32,449 bases of DNA from Bacteroidales bacterium (GCA_017962275.1 JAGCVQ010000035.1:1-32449), one strand, 5' to 3'; counted from the first letter of the stretch, positions 7,666 to 16,358 are shown. The notes: generated by a model not told the origin, from the sequence alone. Numbers and translations are program-made.

Positions 7666-7745
7666 GCGAAAACGCTTTATGTCAATATGTTAAAAAGTCT
7701 GGTCTGTCTCTATACGCGATAGGGGGTTGGTGAAAAATAGGGGTT
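7666..7745. repeat. 80-bp direct repeat, copy 3
   Basis: Same element as at 5211 and 6493, same orientation. It lies 11 nt after the stop of the STAS-like gene and upstream of the AbiEii pair. It begins GCGAAAACGCTTTATGTC and ends TTGGTGAAAAATAGGGGTT. Confidence 0.88.
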
Positions 7746-7756
7746 AATAATCTATT

Positions 7757-8052
7757 TTAGTTGGCGGTTAATGCCAATTGTCTTCTTTTTATGGCGAGGG
7801 CAATGTTCATTCTAACCATGTCGTTCATACCGGCGAAGGTGGTCCTGTTTTTTAGTTCTGCCAAAGTCATCGTCAGCAGGAGCTTGGCTATGCATTCGTC
7901 TGCGAAAGCATTGGCCACCACGTCCACACCTGAAAAGTCCAGCACCACTTTGTTGTCCTTTCCATGACGGATAGCAAATCCTGCCTCACGCGGGCACCTA
8001 AAATCCTTGTGCCCAGATGATTTCCGTAATCTTTGAATGTAAAAGTCGTCAT
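7757..8052 (-). pseudogene. STAS-like (DUF4325) protein gene with a frameshift
   Basis: From ATG 8052 the frame reads MTTFTFKDYGNHLGTRILGA then RVRQDLLSVM and then runs out of register. The continuation GKDNKVVLDFSGVDVVANAF, through ADECIAKLL to the stop at 7757, is in another frame. Together they make a complete DUF4325/STAS-like domain of about 98 residues. The span is 296 nt, one base short of 99 codons, so a single-base deletion near 7957-7965 fits. A sequencing error is equally possible. The family is thought to act in partner switching or signalling; no partner ATPase is visible here. Confidence 0.7.
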
Positions 8053-8097
8053 AACTTATTATTGCTGCTCCATTTATGCTCCAATCGGGATTTGTCG

Positions 8098-8394
8098 TTA
8101 AGCGGACTTCTCATATATCAGTAATTTATCTCGGTTTGCACTTTCAACGGCGAACGGCAAAAGCGTACCGTCTTTGACTAAATCAACCTTTCTGTTCAGC
8201 AGCTCCTCCAAATCCAGCATCATGGTAGCATGACCTATCAATGAAACTCTGGCGTTCTGGTCGAAAACCACCAAAATGTCCACATCACTGTCCTCGGTCT
8301 CCTCGCCGCGGGCGAACGAACCGAACAACCAAGCCTTCAACACCGGTTGGGTCTTGAAGTATTCGCGGATGGTATCTAACATTTCTGTGCTCAT
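8098..8394 (-). CDS. Small MNT-type nucleotidyltransferase domain protein
   Basis: 98 residues from ATG 8394; an in-frame start eight codons upstream is less likely. The motif AWLFGSFARGEETEDSDVDI (about 21-40) is the minimal nucleotidyltransferase signature, with GS at 25-26 and Asp37/Asp39 as likely metal ligands. Stand-alone MNT proteins are usually the antitoxin, AMPylating half of MNT-HEPN modules. No HEPN gene lies next to it. Downstream, 45 nt later, is the frameshifted STAS-like gene. Confidence 0.8.
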   Translation of the reverse strand: MSTEMLDTIREYFKTQPVLKAWLFGSFARGEETEDSDVDILVVFDQNARVSLIGHATMMLDLEELLNRKVDLVKDGTLLPFAVESANRDKLLIYEKSA

Positions 8395-8444
8395 AACAGC
8401 TTGTAATTGTCTGTGCAAAAATACTCTTTTTCTTTATACAAACA

Positions 8445-8470
8445 TAGAGACGCAAAATTTTGCGTCTCCA
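8445..8470. repeat. GAGACG palindromic repeat upstream of the SNF2 gene
   Basis: TAGAGACGCAAAA followed by TTTTGCGTCTCCA, a 26-nt palindrome with one mismatch. It is a copy of the element also found at 1542, 11152, 22620, 24224 and 24384. Confidence 0.85.
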
Positions 8471-8494
8471 CACCGAAAACCTTTTTCGTCTGTT

Positions 8495-8523
8495 TTTGCA
8501 TATCCGAAAAATATGTACTTTTG
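8495..8523 (+). promoter_or_regulatory. Bacteroidetes-type promoter of the SNF2 helicase gene
   Basis: TTTG at 8495-8498 and TACTTTTG at 8516-8523 are separated by 17 nt. This is a good match to the -33 TTTG / -7 TAnnTTTG consensus. The start codon is about 65 nt downstream of the predicted transcription start. Confidence 0.7.
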
Positions 8524-8595
8524 CAGTCAGCTGCTTCGGTTCCTCCTTTTTGGGATTAATCAGGCATCGTTTTGGAAATCAATAGGTAATATTTT

Positions 8596-11145
8596 ATGGC
8601 TCAACAAAGGAAAACGACTGGCAAAGCAGCCGGCAACGGAAAGAAGAAATCTTCCACGAAAAAAGGTACTCCCCCCGCCAGAATAAACCATATCGTCAAG
8701 CCTTGGTACATGTCCTTGGAAGAATGGCAGCGTGCCCTGCGCAGGCAGATGGCCGAGCGGGAACCGCTGGGTGTGATCCCCGTTGACGAGAAACTCTGCC
8801 CCGGCGAATATAGGGTCATCAATCCCAACAAGGACCAGGAGTATAAGGTGGTCTATAGAGGTGCCGGCAGCCCGTGGAATTTCTGTTCTTGCATGGACTT
8901 CAAAACCTCCCAGTTGGGGACGTGCAAGCATATAGAACGTGTGAAACTGGTGCAGGAACAGTCGCGCAGCCGCAAGATTGTCTTTACGCCGTCATACACT
9001 TCCGTCTATCTCTCTTACCGGCACGGTCGGCAGGTCTCCATCCGCATCGGCAGCGACCATCGCAAGCAATTCCAGACGCTGGCCCGCGACTATTTCGATT
9101 CCGAAGGGCACTTGATGGAGAACGCTTACGCTCACTTCGACCTGTTTCTGTCAGAGGCCGCCCGCATTGATCCTAATTTCCGTTGCTATCCCGACGCGAT
9201 GGACTTTGTGGTGGCGCACCGTGAGGCCGCCCGCAGACAGCGCGTGATTCAGAACAAGTATATGGATGAATCTTTGGACGGAATTTTGCGCAACGCCACC
9301 CTCTATCCCTACCAAAGGGAGGGTGTGCGCTTTGCCGCTGAAGCGGGCCACGCCATCATTGCGGACGAAATGGGCCTTGGCAAGACCATCCAGGCTATCG
9401 GCACGGCAGAGCTGTTGCGTGCCGAGGGCTTCGTGGAACACGTGCTCGTCATTTGCCCCACCTCCCTGAAATACCAATGGAAACGGGAAATCGAACGTTT
9501 CACTGGCTGCGAGGTGCTGGTCATCGAAGGCTCGCACGTGAAACGCTGCGCCCAATACGATATGCCGCATCCTTATAAAATCGTCTCCTACAATTCCATC
9601 AGCAATGACCTCAAGGTACTGAAAGAGATGGAGGTGGAGATGATGATCATGGATGAGGTGCAGCGACTGAAAAACTGGGACACGCAAATCGCCCGCTCTG
9701 CCCGTCGCATCAAGGCATCCTACTCGGTGCTGTTGTCCGGCACCCCGTTGGAGAACAAATTAGAGGAGCTCTACTCCATCGTGGAGTTGGCCGACCAGTT
9801 CCGCCTCGGTCCCTATTACCTGTTCCGCGACCAGCATATCATCGTGAACGAAAACGGGAAAGTCGTTGGTTATAAGAATCTTAACGAAATCAGCGAGGTG
9901 CTCAAGCCCGTGATGATCCGCCGTCGCAAGCGCGATGTGTCCTTGCAGTTGCCCGGGCGCATCGACCAGAACCTGCTCGTGCCGATGACTCCCCAACAAT
10001 GGGAGATGCACGACGAGTTTAAGGGTCAGGTGGCGCGCTTGGTGCTTAAATGGCAGCGGATGCACTTCCTCAGCGAGGCCGACCGCAAACGGCTGATGCT
10101 ATACCTCTCCAAGATGCGCATGGTGTGCGACAGCAGCTACATTTTGGACCAAGAAACACGATACGACACCAAAATCGACGAGCTGATGAACATTCTTGAT
10201 AATTTGTTTGAAAGCAGCGACGAAAAGGTGGTGATTTTCAGCGGGTGGGAACGCATGACCCGTTTGGTAGCCTACGAGTTGAAATCCAGAAACATACAGT
10301 TCGAGTACTTGCACGGTGGCATCCCGTCGCCCAAGCGGAAGGATCTGGTGAACAATTTCACGGACATTCCCGACTGCCGCGTTTTCCTCTCCACCGATGC
10401 AGGCAGCACCGGTCTGAACCTGCAGGCCGCCTCGGTAATCATCAACCTCGACCTTCCTTGGAATCCGGCTGTTTTAGAGCAACGCATTGCCCGTATTTAT
10501 CGTATCGGTCAGCTGCGTAACATACAGGTAATCAATCTTGTATCAGCTAAGAGCTTTGAGGAGGGGATGATCGGGCGGCTCAAGTTCAAATCTTCGCTTT
10601 TTGAAGGTGCGCTTGACGGCGGCGAGGATACGGTCTTCGCCAATGACGAGAAATTCCAAAGCATCATGTCCATGGTGGCCGACTTTGTGGAAGAAGAGCC
10701 CGAATCCGGCGCTGTGGCTGAGAATGTTGAGAAACCCGCTGTAGAAGTCGGCTCAACACCTGACGAAATGGCGGATCCAATCTTCGAAGAGGATTTTGTC
10801 ATCATCGCTTCTTCGGATAACACCACGGAAGATGCGGCCACTTTAAACACAGAATTATCTAAAAAACAGCAAGATACATCAACCATCGCCCATAATCCTC
10901 AACCTTCCGCTGTCGAACCATCCGTTGATGCCGCCACCCGTCCCACCGACCTCATCAGCCAAGGGGTTTCGTTCCTGTCGGGCCTGGTGCAAACCTTATC
11001 CAACCCCGAATCCACCGAGCAATTGGTCAACACCTTGGTCAAGGAGGATCCTGACACAGGCCAATCCTCGGTCAACATTCCCGTTCCAGACAAGAAGTCG
11101 GTGCAGCAACTTTTCACACTGATTGGGCAACTGTTGAAACGATAA
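8596..11145 (+). CDS. SNF2-family DEAD/DEAH helicase with SWIM zinc finger
   Basis: 849 residues. A lysine-rich N-terminus leads to a SWIM-type zinc finger (Cys97, Cys99, Cys110, His112: CSC...TCKH). The SNF2 ATPase core follows: Walker A DEMGLGKT at 257-264, Walker B as DEVQ at 353-356 (DEAQ/DEAH is commoner), SGTPLEN (motif III), and motifs V-VI in STDAGSTGLNLQ and QRIARIYRIGQ. The last 180 residues are acidic and low-complexity, with no known domain. Such proteins are ATP-driven DNA translocases that remodel protein-DNA complexes; the target here is unknown. It has its own promoter and lies at the edge of the accessory island. Confidence 0.92.
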   Translation: MAQQRKTTGKAAGNGKKKSSTKKGTPPARINHIVKPWYMSLEEWQRALRRQMAEREPLGVIPVDEKLCPGEYRVINPNKDQEYKVVYRGAGSPWNFCSCMDFKTSQLGTCKHIERVKLVQEQSRSRKIVFTPSYTSVYLSYRHGRQVSIRIGSDHRKQFQTLARDYFDSEGHLMENAYAHFDLFLSEAARIDPNFRCYPDAMDFVVAHREAARRQRVIQNKYMDESLDGILRNATLYPYQREGVRFAAEAGHAIIADEMGLGKTIQAIGTAELLRAEGFVEHVLVICPTSLKYQWKREIERFTGCEVLVIEGSHVKRCAQYDMPHPYKIVSYNSISNDLKVLKEMEVEMMIMDEVQRLKNWDTQIARSARRIKASYSVLLSGTPLENKLEELYSIVELADQFRLGPYYLFRDQHIIVNENGKVVGYKNLNEISEVLKPVMIRRRKRDVSLQLPGRIDQNLLVPMTPQQWEMHDEFKGQVARLVLKWQRMHFLSEADRKRLMLYLSKMRMVCDSSYILDQETRYDTKIDELMNILDNLFESSDEKVVIFSGWERMTRLVAYELKSRNIQFEYLHGGIPSPKRKDLVNNFTDIPDCRVFLSTDAGSTGLNLQAASVIINLDLPWNPAVLEQRIARIYRIGQLRNIQVINLVSAKSFEEGMIGRLKFKSSLFEGALDGGEDTVFANDEKFQSIMSMVADFVEEEPESGAVAENVEKPAVEVGSTPDEMADPIFEEDFVIIASSDNTTEDAATLNTELSKKQQDTSTIAHNPQPSAVEPSVDAATRPTDLISQGVSFLSGLVQTLSNPESTEQLVNTLVKEDPDTGQSSVNIPVPDKKSVQQLFTLIGQLLKR

Positions 11146-11151
11146 TCATAG

Positions 11152-11183
11152 ATGTAGAGACGGGGCGCGCCCCGTCTCTACAT
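11152..11183. repeat. 32-nt perfect GAGACG palindrome between SNF2 and xylulokinase genes
   Basis: ATGTAGAGACGGGGCG followed by its exact reverse complement. It belongs to the same family as the copies at 1542, 8445, 22620, 24224 and 24384, with a different GC-rich centre. It could fold as a 16-bp hairpin in the mRNA. Confidence 0.88.
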
Positions 11184-11207
11184 AGTCAAATATTAAGATT
11201 GCAAGAT

Positions 11208-12698
11208 ATGGAGTACTTCTTAGGCATTGATTTGGGCAGCTCGTCCGTGAAAGTGTCCATCATAGACGGTGAAAGCGGGCACATTATCGCAAAAAGTTTC
11301 GCACCCCAAACCGAAGCTCCCATTCTTTCCGTGCAGAACGGCTGGGCGGAACAACACCCCGACGACTGGTGGGCGTATCTCAAAACGGCATTGCGGCAGG
11401 CAATGGTCTCCGGTAACATTAAGGCCGAGGATATCAAAGCCGTCGGCATCACCTACCAGATGCACGGTCTGGTGCTGGTGGACAAGGACTTGCGTGTGCT
11501 TCGACCCAGCATTATCTGGTGCGACAGCCGTGCCGTGCCCTACGGGGAGAAGGCCTTTGAGGAGCTCGGTCACGACTACTGCCTGACGCATCTGCTCAAC
11601 TCGCCCGGCAACTTCACGGCGGCGAAGTTGGCTTGGGTGCGTGAGAATGAACCTGACATTTTCAGCCACATATATAAATATATGTTGCCCGGTGACTATC
11701 TCGCCATGCGGATGACTGGCGAGGTGAAAACCACAGTGCCCGGACTTTCAGAAGGAATGAGCTGGGATTTTGCCGATAACAGAGTGTCTGACAGACTGTT
11801 GTCGTTCTTCGGGATTCCTTCGGAAATGGTGGCGGACACGGTGCCGACCTTTGGCGAACAGGGGCTGCTTTCGGCTTCTGCCGCGACGGAATTGGGACTG
11901 CGTGCCGGCACCCCGATTTGCTATCGTTCCGGGGACCAACCCAATAACGCCTTCTCTCTCAACGTGTTGAATCCCGGCGAGGTGGCGGCTACGGCCGGCA
12001 CTTCGGGGGTGGTCTATGGCATCACCGACAAAGTGCGTACCGATCCGCGTTCCCGCATCAACATGTTCGCGCACGTGAACCACACCGCTTCCGAACCGCG
12101 CATCGGGGTAATGCATTGCACCAACGGGGTCGGCATCCTCAACGCCTGGATGAAACGGATGGTCGCGCCGCAGGTCTCCTACGAACAGTTCAACGATATG
12201 GCGGCACAGGTTCCTGTTGGTTCCGACGGGGTGGTCGTGCTACCCTTCGGCAACGGGGCCGAGCGCATTCTCGAAAACCGACAGCTGGGTTCAGTGATCC
12301 ACGGAATTAACTTCAACAATCATAATGCCAATACGTTGGCTCGCGCCGCGCAGGAAGGGGTGGCTTTCTCCTTCAAGTATGGCATGGACATCATGCAGGC
12401 TACGGGAATGGACACGAAGGTGATCCGCGCCGGCCATGCCAACATGTTCCTCAGTCCGATTTTCCGCACCACTTTGGCCACTGTCGCCGATGCGGAGATC
12501 GAGTTGTACGATACGGACGGATCCGTCGGAGCGGCAACGGGAGCGGCACTTGGATGCGGCTATTATACAACGCCCGAGGAGGCTTTCCGCCCGTTGCACA
12601 AAATAAAAATGGTGACCCCGGATCGGAGTCACCAAGATGCGTATCTTGAAGCGTATGCCCGCTGGGAGGAGGTCCTCCAACGGGAACTTAACGCTTAG
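11208..12698 (+). CDS. xylB: Xylulokinase (FGGY family)
   Basis: 496 residues from ATG 11208; a TTG three codons upstream is also in frame. It phosphorylates D-xylulose to xylulose 5-phosphate for the pentose phosphate pathway. The N-terminal ATPase-fold motif GIDLGSSSVKVSIID, the substrate-site segments QNGWAEQHPDDWW and YQMHGLVLVD, IIWCDSRA, LPGDYLAMRMTGE, and the C-terminal AGTSGVVYG and GSVGAATGAALG loops are visible. Other FGGY sugars cannot be excluded, but QMHG favours xylulose. No xylose isomerase or transporter is adjacent. The stop codon overlaps that of ftsZ on the opposite strand by four bases. Confidence 0.88.
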   Translation: MEYFLGIDLGSSSVKVSIIDGESGHIIAKSFAPQTEAPILSVQNGWAEQHPDDWWAYLKTALRQAMVSGNIKAEDIKAVGITYQMHGLVLVDKDLRVLRPSIIWCDSRAVPYGEKAFEELGHDYCLTHLLNSPGNFTAAKLAWVRENEPDIFSHIYKYMLPGDYLAMRMTGEVKTTVPGLSEGMSWDFADNRVSDRLLSFFGIPSEMVADTVPTFGEQGLLSASAATELGLRAGTPICYRSGDQPNNAFSLNVLNPGEVAATAGTSGVVYGITDKVRTDPRSRINMFAHVNHTASEPRIGVMHCTNGVGILNAWMKRMVAPQVSYEQFNDMAAQVPVGSDGVVVLPFGNGAERILENRQLGSVIHGINFNNHNANTLARAAQEGVAFSFKYGMDIMQATGMDTKVIRAGHANMFLSPIFRTTLATVADAEIELYDTDGSVGAATGAALGCGYYTTPEEAFRPLHKIKMVTPDRSHQDAYLEAYARWEEVLQRELNA

Positions 12699-14125
12699 TC
12701 GGCAAAACCGTGAAAGACGTCGAACGTGTCGTCTTTCAGTTCGTAATAGACCGCGTTGTTGGCCTCTTCCACCGCCACTTGGGGTTTGTTTTGGGAGGCG
12801 GAGAAGACGTCGCCGCTGCGGTTGATGGTGGGTTGGTTCACCATTCTGAAGAAATCATCGTCATTGTTGTAGTCAACGCCCTTGAATAAATCGGAGTTGT
12901 CATTGCTCGGGAAGGAGATTTGCGGCTCAGCAGGGGAGAAAGACATCTCCATGTTTCTCGTTTCGGGGAACAGGGGATCGGAAACCACCGTGTCGTTTTC
13001 CGCCACAACAGGCTGAGGCTCAGCGACTACCTGGTCTTGCTCTTTCGCAAATTCCTCCACTCTTTTCTCCGTATCCTCAACTTGGGGATTCTCCTCCTCG
13101 CAGTTGGCGATGGTCTCACCGGAGTTGTCGATAATAATCTCGTTCTTTTCCTCGCGGGCGGAATCGAAGTTGGTGACCACGAGGGAAAGCTTGATGTTGT
13201 CGCCGAGGGTCTCGTCGATGCCGTGTCCCCAGATGACGTGCACGTTGTCGGCCTGCATGTCGTCGAAGCGGTCTTGCAGGATCTCAAGTTCGCCCATGGT
13301 AATCTGCTTGTTGGGACCGTAGGTGACGAAGAAGAGGAAGTTCTTGGCGTCGCTGATGTCGGCATTCTCGAGCAGCGGGCAGTTGAGCACGTCGTCGAGC
13401 ACTTTCTGCACGCGGTCCTCGCCCTGAGCGATGGCGATACCGAGGAGGGCCTTGCCGCTGTGTTCCATGATGGACTTCACGTCGTTGAAATCGACGTTTT
13501 GGCCGTGGGTGACCGTGACGATTTCGGCCACGCATTTCACGGCGTTCTTGAGGATGTCATCCACCTGACCGTACGCCTCGTTGATGGGCAGCGAGTTGTA
13601 GTACTTCATCAGGTTCTGGTTGTTGACGATGATGAGGGAATCGACATACTTGCTCATCTCCTCGATGCCGTTTTCAGCGGCGGCTTTGATGCGTTTGCCT
13701 TCGAATTTGAAAGGTTCAGTGACGACACCGACGGTGAGGATGCCCATCTCCTTGGCCACTTTGGCGACCACCGGGGAAGCACCGGTGCCGGTACCTTTAC
13801 CCATACCGGCGGCGATGAAGAGCATCTTCGTGTTCTCGCCGATGAACTCTTTGATCTTATCCTCGCTCTTGGAAGCGAATTCGCGAGCCACGTCAGGGTT
13901 CGCACCCGCACCCAAACCGTTGCCTAACAACAGTTTGTCTTGTATCTTGCATGCGTCGAGGTGACATTTGTCGGTGTTGCAGACCAAATAGTCCACCCCT
14001 TGGATGCCTTCCGCGTACATGTGCTGCACGGCATTGCTGCCGCCACCGCCCACACCGATCACTTTGATGGTGGACGTGTTTTCCTTCGCTCCGAAGTCGG
14101 GTGTAAAATTAATTGATTCTTCCAT
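12695..14125 (-). CDS. ftsZ: Cell division GTPase FtsZ
   Basis: 476 residues. It polymerises into the cytokinetic Z-ring at midcell. GVGGGGSNAV (24-33), VCNTDKCHLD, GLGAGANPDVA, the tubulin signature region and the T7 loop NVDFND (210-215, with both catalytic Asp) are present. The tubulin signature reads AAGMGKGTGTGAS with Lys110 where GGGTGTG has its second Gly; the codon is AAA, so one miscall cannot explain it. After about residue 330 an acidic, low-complexity linker leads to a short conserved-looking end (DTFDVFHGFAD). It is the last gene of ftsQ-ftsA-ftsZ. Confidence 0.96.
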   Translation of the reverse strand: MEESINFTPDFGAKENTSTIKVIGVGGGGSNAVQHMYAEGIQGVDYLVCNTDKCHLDACKIQDKLLLGNGLGAGANPDVAREFASKSEDKIKEFIGENTKMLFIAAGMGKGTGTGASPVVAKVAKEMGILTVGVVTEPFKFEGKRIKAAAENGIEEMSKYVDSLIIVNNQNLMKYYNSLPINEAYGQVDDILKNAVKCVAEIVTVTHGQNVDFNDVKSIMEHSGKALLGIAIAQGEDRVQKVLDDVLNCPLLENADISDAKNFLFFVTYGPNKQITMGELEILQDRFDDMQADNVHVIWGHGIDETLGDNIKLSLVVTNFDSAREEKNEIIIDNSGETIANCEEENPQVEDTEKRVEEFAKEQDQVVAEPQPVVAENDTVVSDPLFPETRNMEMSFSPAEPQISFPSNDNSDLFKGVDYNNDDDFFRMVNQPTINRSGDVFSASQNKPQVAVEEANNAVYYELKDDTFDVFHGFAD

Positions 14126-14145
14126 ATTTATATGTCTTTACTTTC

Positions 14146-14180
14146 GGTTTTGGTTTTGGCTTTGGCTTTGGCTTTTTGGT
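14146..14180. repeat. TTTGGC/GCCAAA simple repeat between ftsA and ftsZ
   Basis: Repeated GGTTTTGGCTTTGGCTTT fills most of the 54-nt ftsA-ftsZ spacer and ends at the ftsA stop. The complementary pattern (AGCCAAAAGCCAA) occurs on the plus strand at 20889-20928 and 21651-21678. Confidence 0.75.
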
Positions 14181-15562
14181 TATGAAATCTGTTCGAAGAA
14201 TTTGCTGAACGTCTCTTTGAGGGTTTCGATCAGTTGACCGGATTTTTTCCCGTCGCGATTTTTACGTTCTCTCTTTTCTCCGTTGTCTTCCGGTCGGTTG
14301 ACGCTCACTTCTTCTTCATTGTCAGCCGGTTGGAAATCTCTGGTCTCGTTCTCGATACCATATTTGAGCAGTCCGAGGGCAGTTGAATAGAGAGGCTGTT
14401 TGAGTTCGTTGGAGAGGGAATCGGCGAAACCGATGCCGGGGATGCCGACGCGGGTGTTGAGCCCAAGGTCGAACTGGCAAAGCTCGACAAGGTGACGCAG
14501 TTTGGCGCCGCCGCCGGTAAGCACGAGGCCTGCGCCGTTCTGGAGCATCTTCATGCAGCCGGATTTTTCGAGTTCCGCCTTCACGATGCCGAGAATCTCC
14601 TTATGGACGCGGCTGTAGATGATTTTCGCGAGCTGTTCGTCGGTGATCTTCAACGGGGGTTGGCCGTGAGGACGGAGGATGGTGCTCACGCGGCTGGAGC
14701 TGCTCTTTTCGGGAATACAGCTGCCGTGGTTGATTTTCAACTCCTCGGCGGTGTCCTCAGGGATGTTGCACACGTTGGCGATGTCCTTCGTGATGACAGA
14801 GCCGGCAAAGGGAATCACCTTGCAGAATTTGGGGTGGCCGTTCTGGAAGATGACCATGTCGGTGGTGCCGCCGCCGATGTCAATCAGGGCCACGCCGCGT
14901 TGTTTCTCGTCTTCCGTGAGACAGGAAAGTCCGGAGGCGATGGGTTCCAGAATCAGTTCCTCGGTATGGATGTTGGAAGAGGAGATGCAGGTGTCGATCT
15001 TCTTGATTTCCTGGATGTTGCCCGTGATAATCTGGTAGTATCCGGTGATTTTGGTGCCGATTTCCCCGACGGGGTCGAGGGATTCGTGGCTGGCGCCGTC
15101 GGCAGAGTCCTCAATCACGTATTTCTGCGGGATGATGGCGATAATCTGCTGGTCGGGCGGGAGGGCGATGTTTTCAACGTCGTGTTTCATCGAGTCGAGT
15201 TCCTCCTGGGTGATCAGCGCGTTATGGTTGGTGCGGAAGATGTAGTGTTTGCAGTTGGCGGTGCGGATGTGGCGGGCGGCGATGCCGGCATAGACGTTCG
15301 TGATCTCGTCCATGCGGGCGTGGCTGGAGGCAAGCTGCACGGAGGTGCGGATGCTCTCCTGCGCCTTCAGCAGGTTCTGGATCAGACCGAACTCCACGCC
15401 TTTCGACGCGGACTTCCCGTGACCGAGAATCTCGATTTTGCCTTTGTTGTTAAGGTATCCGACGATGGTGGCCACCTTGGTGGTGCCGATGTCGAGACCG
15501 ACCACGATGTCGCTCGCCATGTTGTTGAATTCCAAATTGTTACTTGAGTAGTTTTTATCCAT
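14180..15562 (-). CDS. ftsA: Cell division protein FtsA
   Basis: 460 residues, an actin-fold ATPase that tethers FtsZ to the inner membrane. The N-terminal phosphate loop GLDIGTTKVATIVG (22-35), the SHA domain (SSHARMDEITNVYAGIAARH), the second phosphate loop ALIDIGGGTTDMVIF and VLTGGGAKLRHL are visible. A basic, charged linker precedes a C-terminal amphipathic helix (LIETLKETFSKFFEQI), the expected membrane anchor. The start at 15562 is nine bases after the ftsQ stop; MASDIVVGLDIG at 15520 is an alternative. Confidence 0.95.
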   Translation of the reverse strand: MDKNYSSNNLEFNNMASDIVVGLDIGTTKVATIVGYLNNKGKIEILGHGKSASKGVEFGLIQNLLKAQESIRTSVQLASSHARMDEITNVYAGIAARHIRTANCKHYIFRTNHNALITQEELDSMKHDVENIALPPDQQIIAIIPQKYVIEDSADGASHESLDPVGEIGTKITGYYQIITGNIQEIKKIDTCISSSNIHTEELILEPIASGLSCLTEDEKQRGVALIDIGGGTTDMVIFQNGHPKFCKVIPFAGSVITKDIANVCNIPEDTAEELKINHGSCIPEKSSSSRVSTILRPHGQPPLKITDEQLAKIIYSRVHKEILGIVKAELEKSGCMKMLQNGAGLVLTGGGAKLRHLVELCQFDLGLNTRVGIPGIGFADSLSNELKQPLYSTALGLLKYGIENETRDFQPADNEEEVSVNRPEDNGEKRERKNRDGKKSGQLIETLKETFSKFFEQIS

Positions 15563-15571
15563 ACGCGAGGT

Positions 15572-16321
15572 TTATTTTCTTGTTGCTATAATTCGGTTTT
15601 TGTAGCGGGCGTCCAGTTGGGCGTACGTGTCGTAGCCCTTGTGTGACAGTCCGTTTTCGTAAACGGTTTTGAGGTTGCTCAGCTTCTCCTCGGCGTTGTC
15701 GGACGTGCCGAAGAGGATGGTCTGCCCGCCGATGGCGCTGGTGAGCTCCATACCTCCGTTGTTGAGGTAGATTTGGCGGAACATGGCCTGGTAGAAGTCG
15801 TCCTGATTGATTATCTTCGTCAGTGCGAGGGCATCTTGCACTCCTTTGGGAGCCTTCTTGCCGGATTTGTATGCGTCGGACAGGTTGCCGTTGACAATCA
15901 TCAGGTAGTCCGTCATCTTGGGGGTGAAGGGCACCGCGTTCCCCTCGCTATCGACAAAATAGTGCTCGCCGCTCGGGGTGAACACGTGCAGCACGAGTTC
16001 CTTCAACGTGTAGTCGATGACCAACTTCCTGCCCGCGAAGTGCACGAAGTTCACCTCTTCGATGTAGGGATTGGCGCTCAGCAGCGTGATGATTTTGCCC
16101 AGATCGACCTCCTTGACGGCTTGACCCACCACTTCGATGTTCGCCTCCGCCAGCATGTTCTCCACGTCCGCCGGACTGACCGTGACGCTCTCGTTTTGCG
16201 TATGGGACACGGCAGAAATACGTTCACAACGCTGCTTCGGCATATAGACGAATGCCAAAACAAGCATCACTAACAGAGTGACACTCAATAGGATACGAAC
16301 TATTGGCTTAACGTATTTCAT
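15572..16321 (-). CDS. ftsQ: Cell division protein FtsQ/DivIB
   Basis: 249 residues from ATG 16321; a GTG four codons upstream is also in frame. One N-terminal transmembrane helix (about 8-27, IVRILLSVTLLVMLVLAFVY) is followed by a periplasmic POTRA-like region (VDLGKIITLLSANPYIEEVN) and the beta domain. This is the topology of FtsQ, which bridges the early and late divisome. Sequence similarity is always low in this family, so position directly before ftsA-ftsZ is the main support. No mur gene precedes it. Confidence 0.88.
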   Translation of the reverse strand: MKYVKPIVRILLSVTLLVMLVLAFVYMPKQRCERISAVSHTQNESVTVSPADVENMLAEANIEVVGQAVKEVDLGKIITLLSANPYIEEVNFVHFAGRKLVIDYTLKELVLHVFTPSGEHYFVDSEGNAVPFTPKMTDYLMIVNGNLSDAYKSGKKAPKGVQDALALTKIINQDDFYQAMFRQIYLNNGGMELTSAIGGQTILFGTSDNAEEKLSNLKTVYENGLSHKGYDTYAQLDARYKNRIIATRK

Positions 16322-16350
16322 ACAATTTTGCACAATTACTTTTAATCTGA

Positions 16351-16358
16351 CAAAATTA
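16351..16358 (-). promoter_or_regulatory. -7 promoter box of the ftsQAZ operon
   Basis: TAATTTTG on the minus strand matches TAnnTTTG, 30 nt before the ftsQ ATG. No good -33 TTTG is seen. It suggests ftsQAZ is transcribed independently of nadK/buk. Confidence 0.5.

Noticed and set aside
5211-7745. Integron attC sites
   Set aside because: Length fits, but I find no R'/R'' core sites or strong fold-back structure and no integrase; reported as an unexplained repeat instead.
12920-13927. Long plus-strand frame opposite ftsZ
   Set aside because: Shadow of a GC-rich coding gene on the other strand; Val/Asp/His-rich, no start signal, no family resemblance.
14492-15547. Long plus-strand frame opposite ftsA
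   Set aside because: Antisense shadow of ftsA with repetitive low-information sequence.
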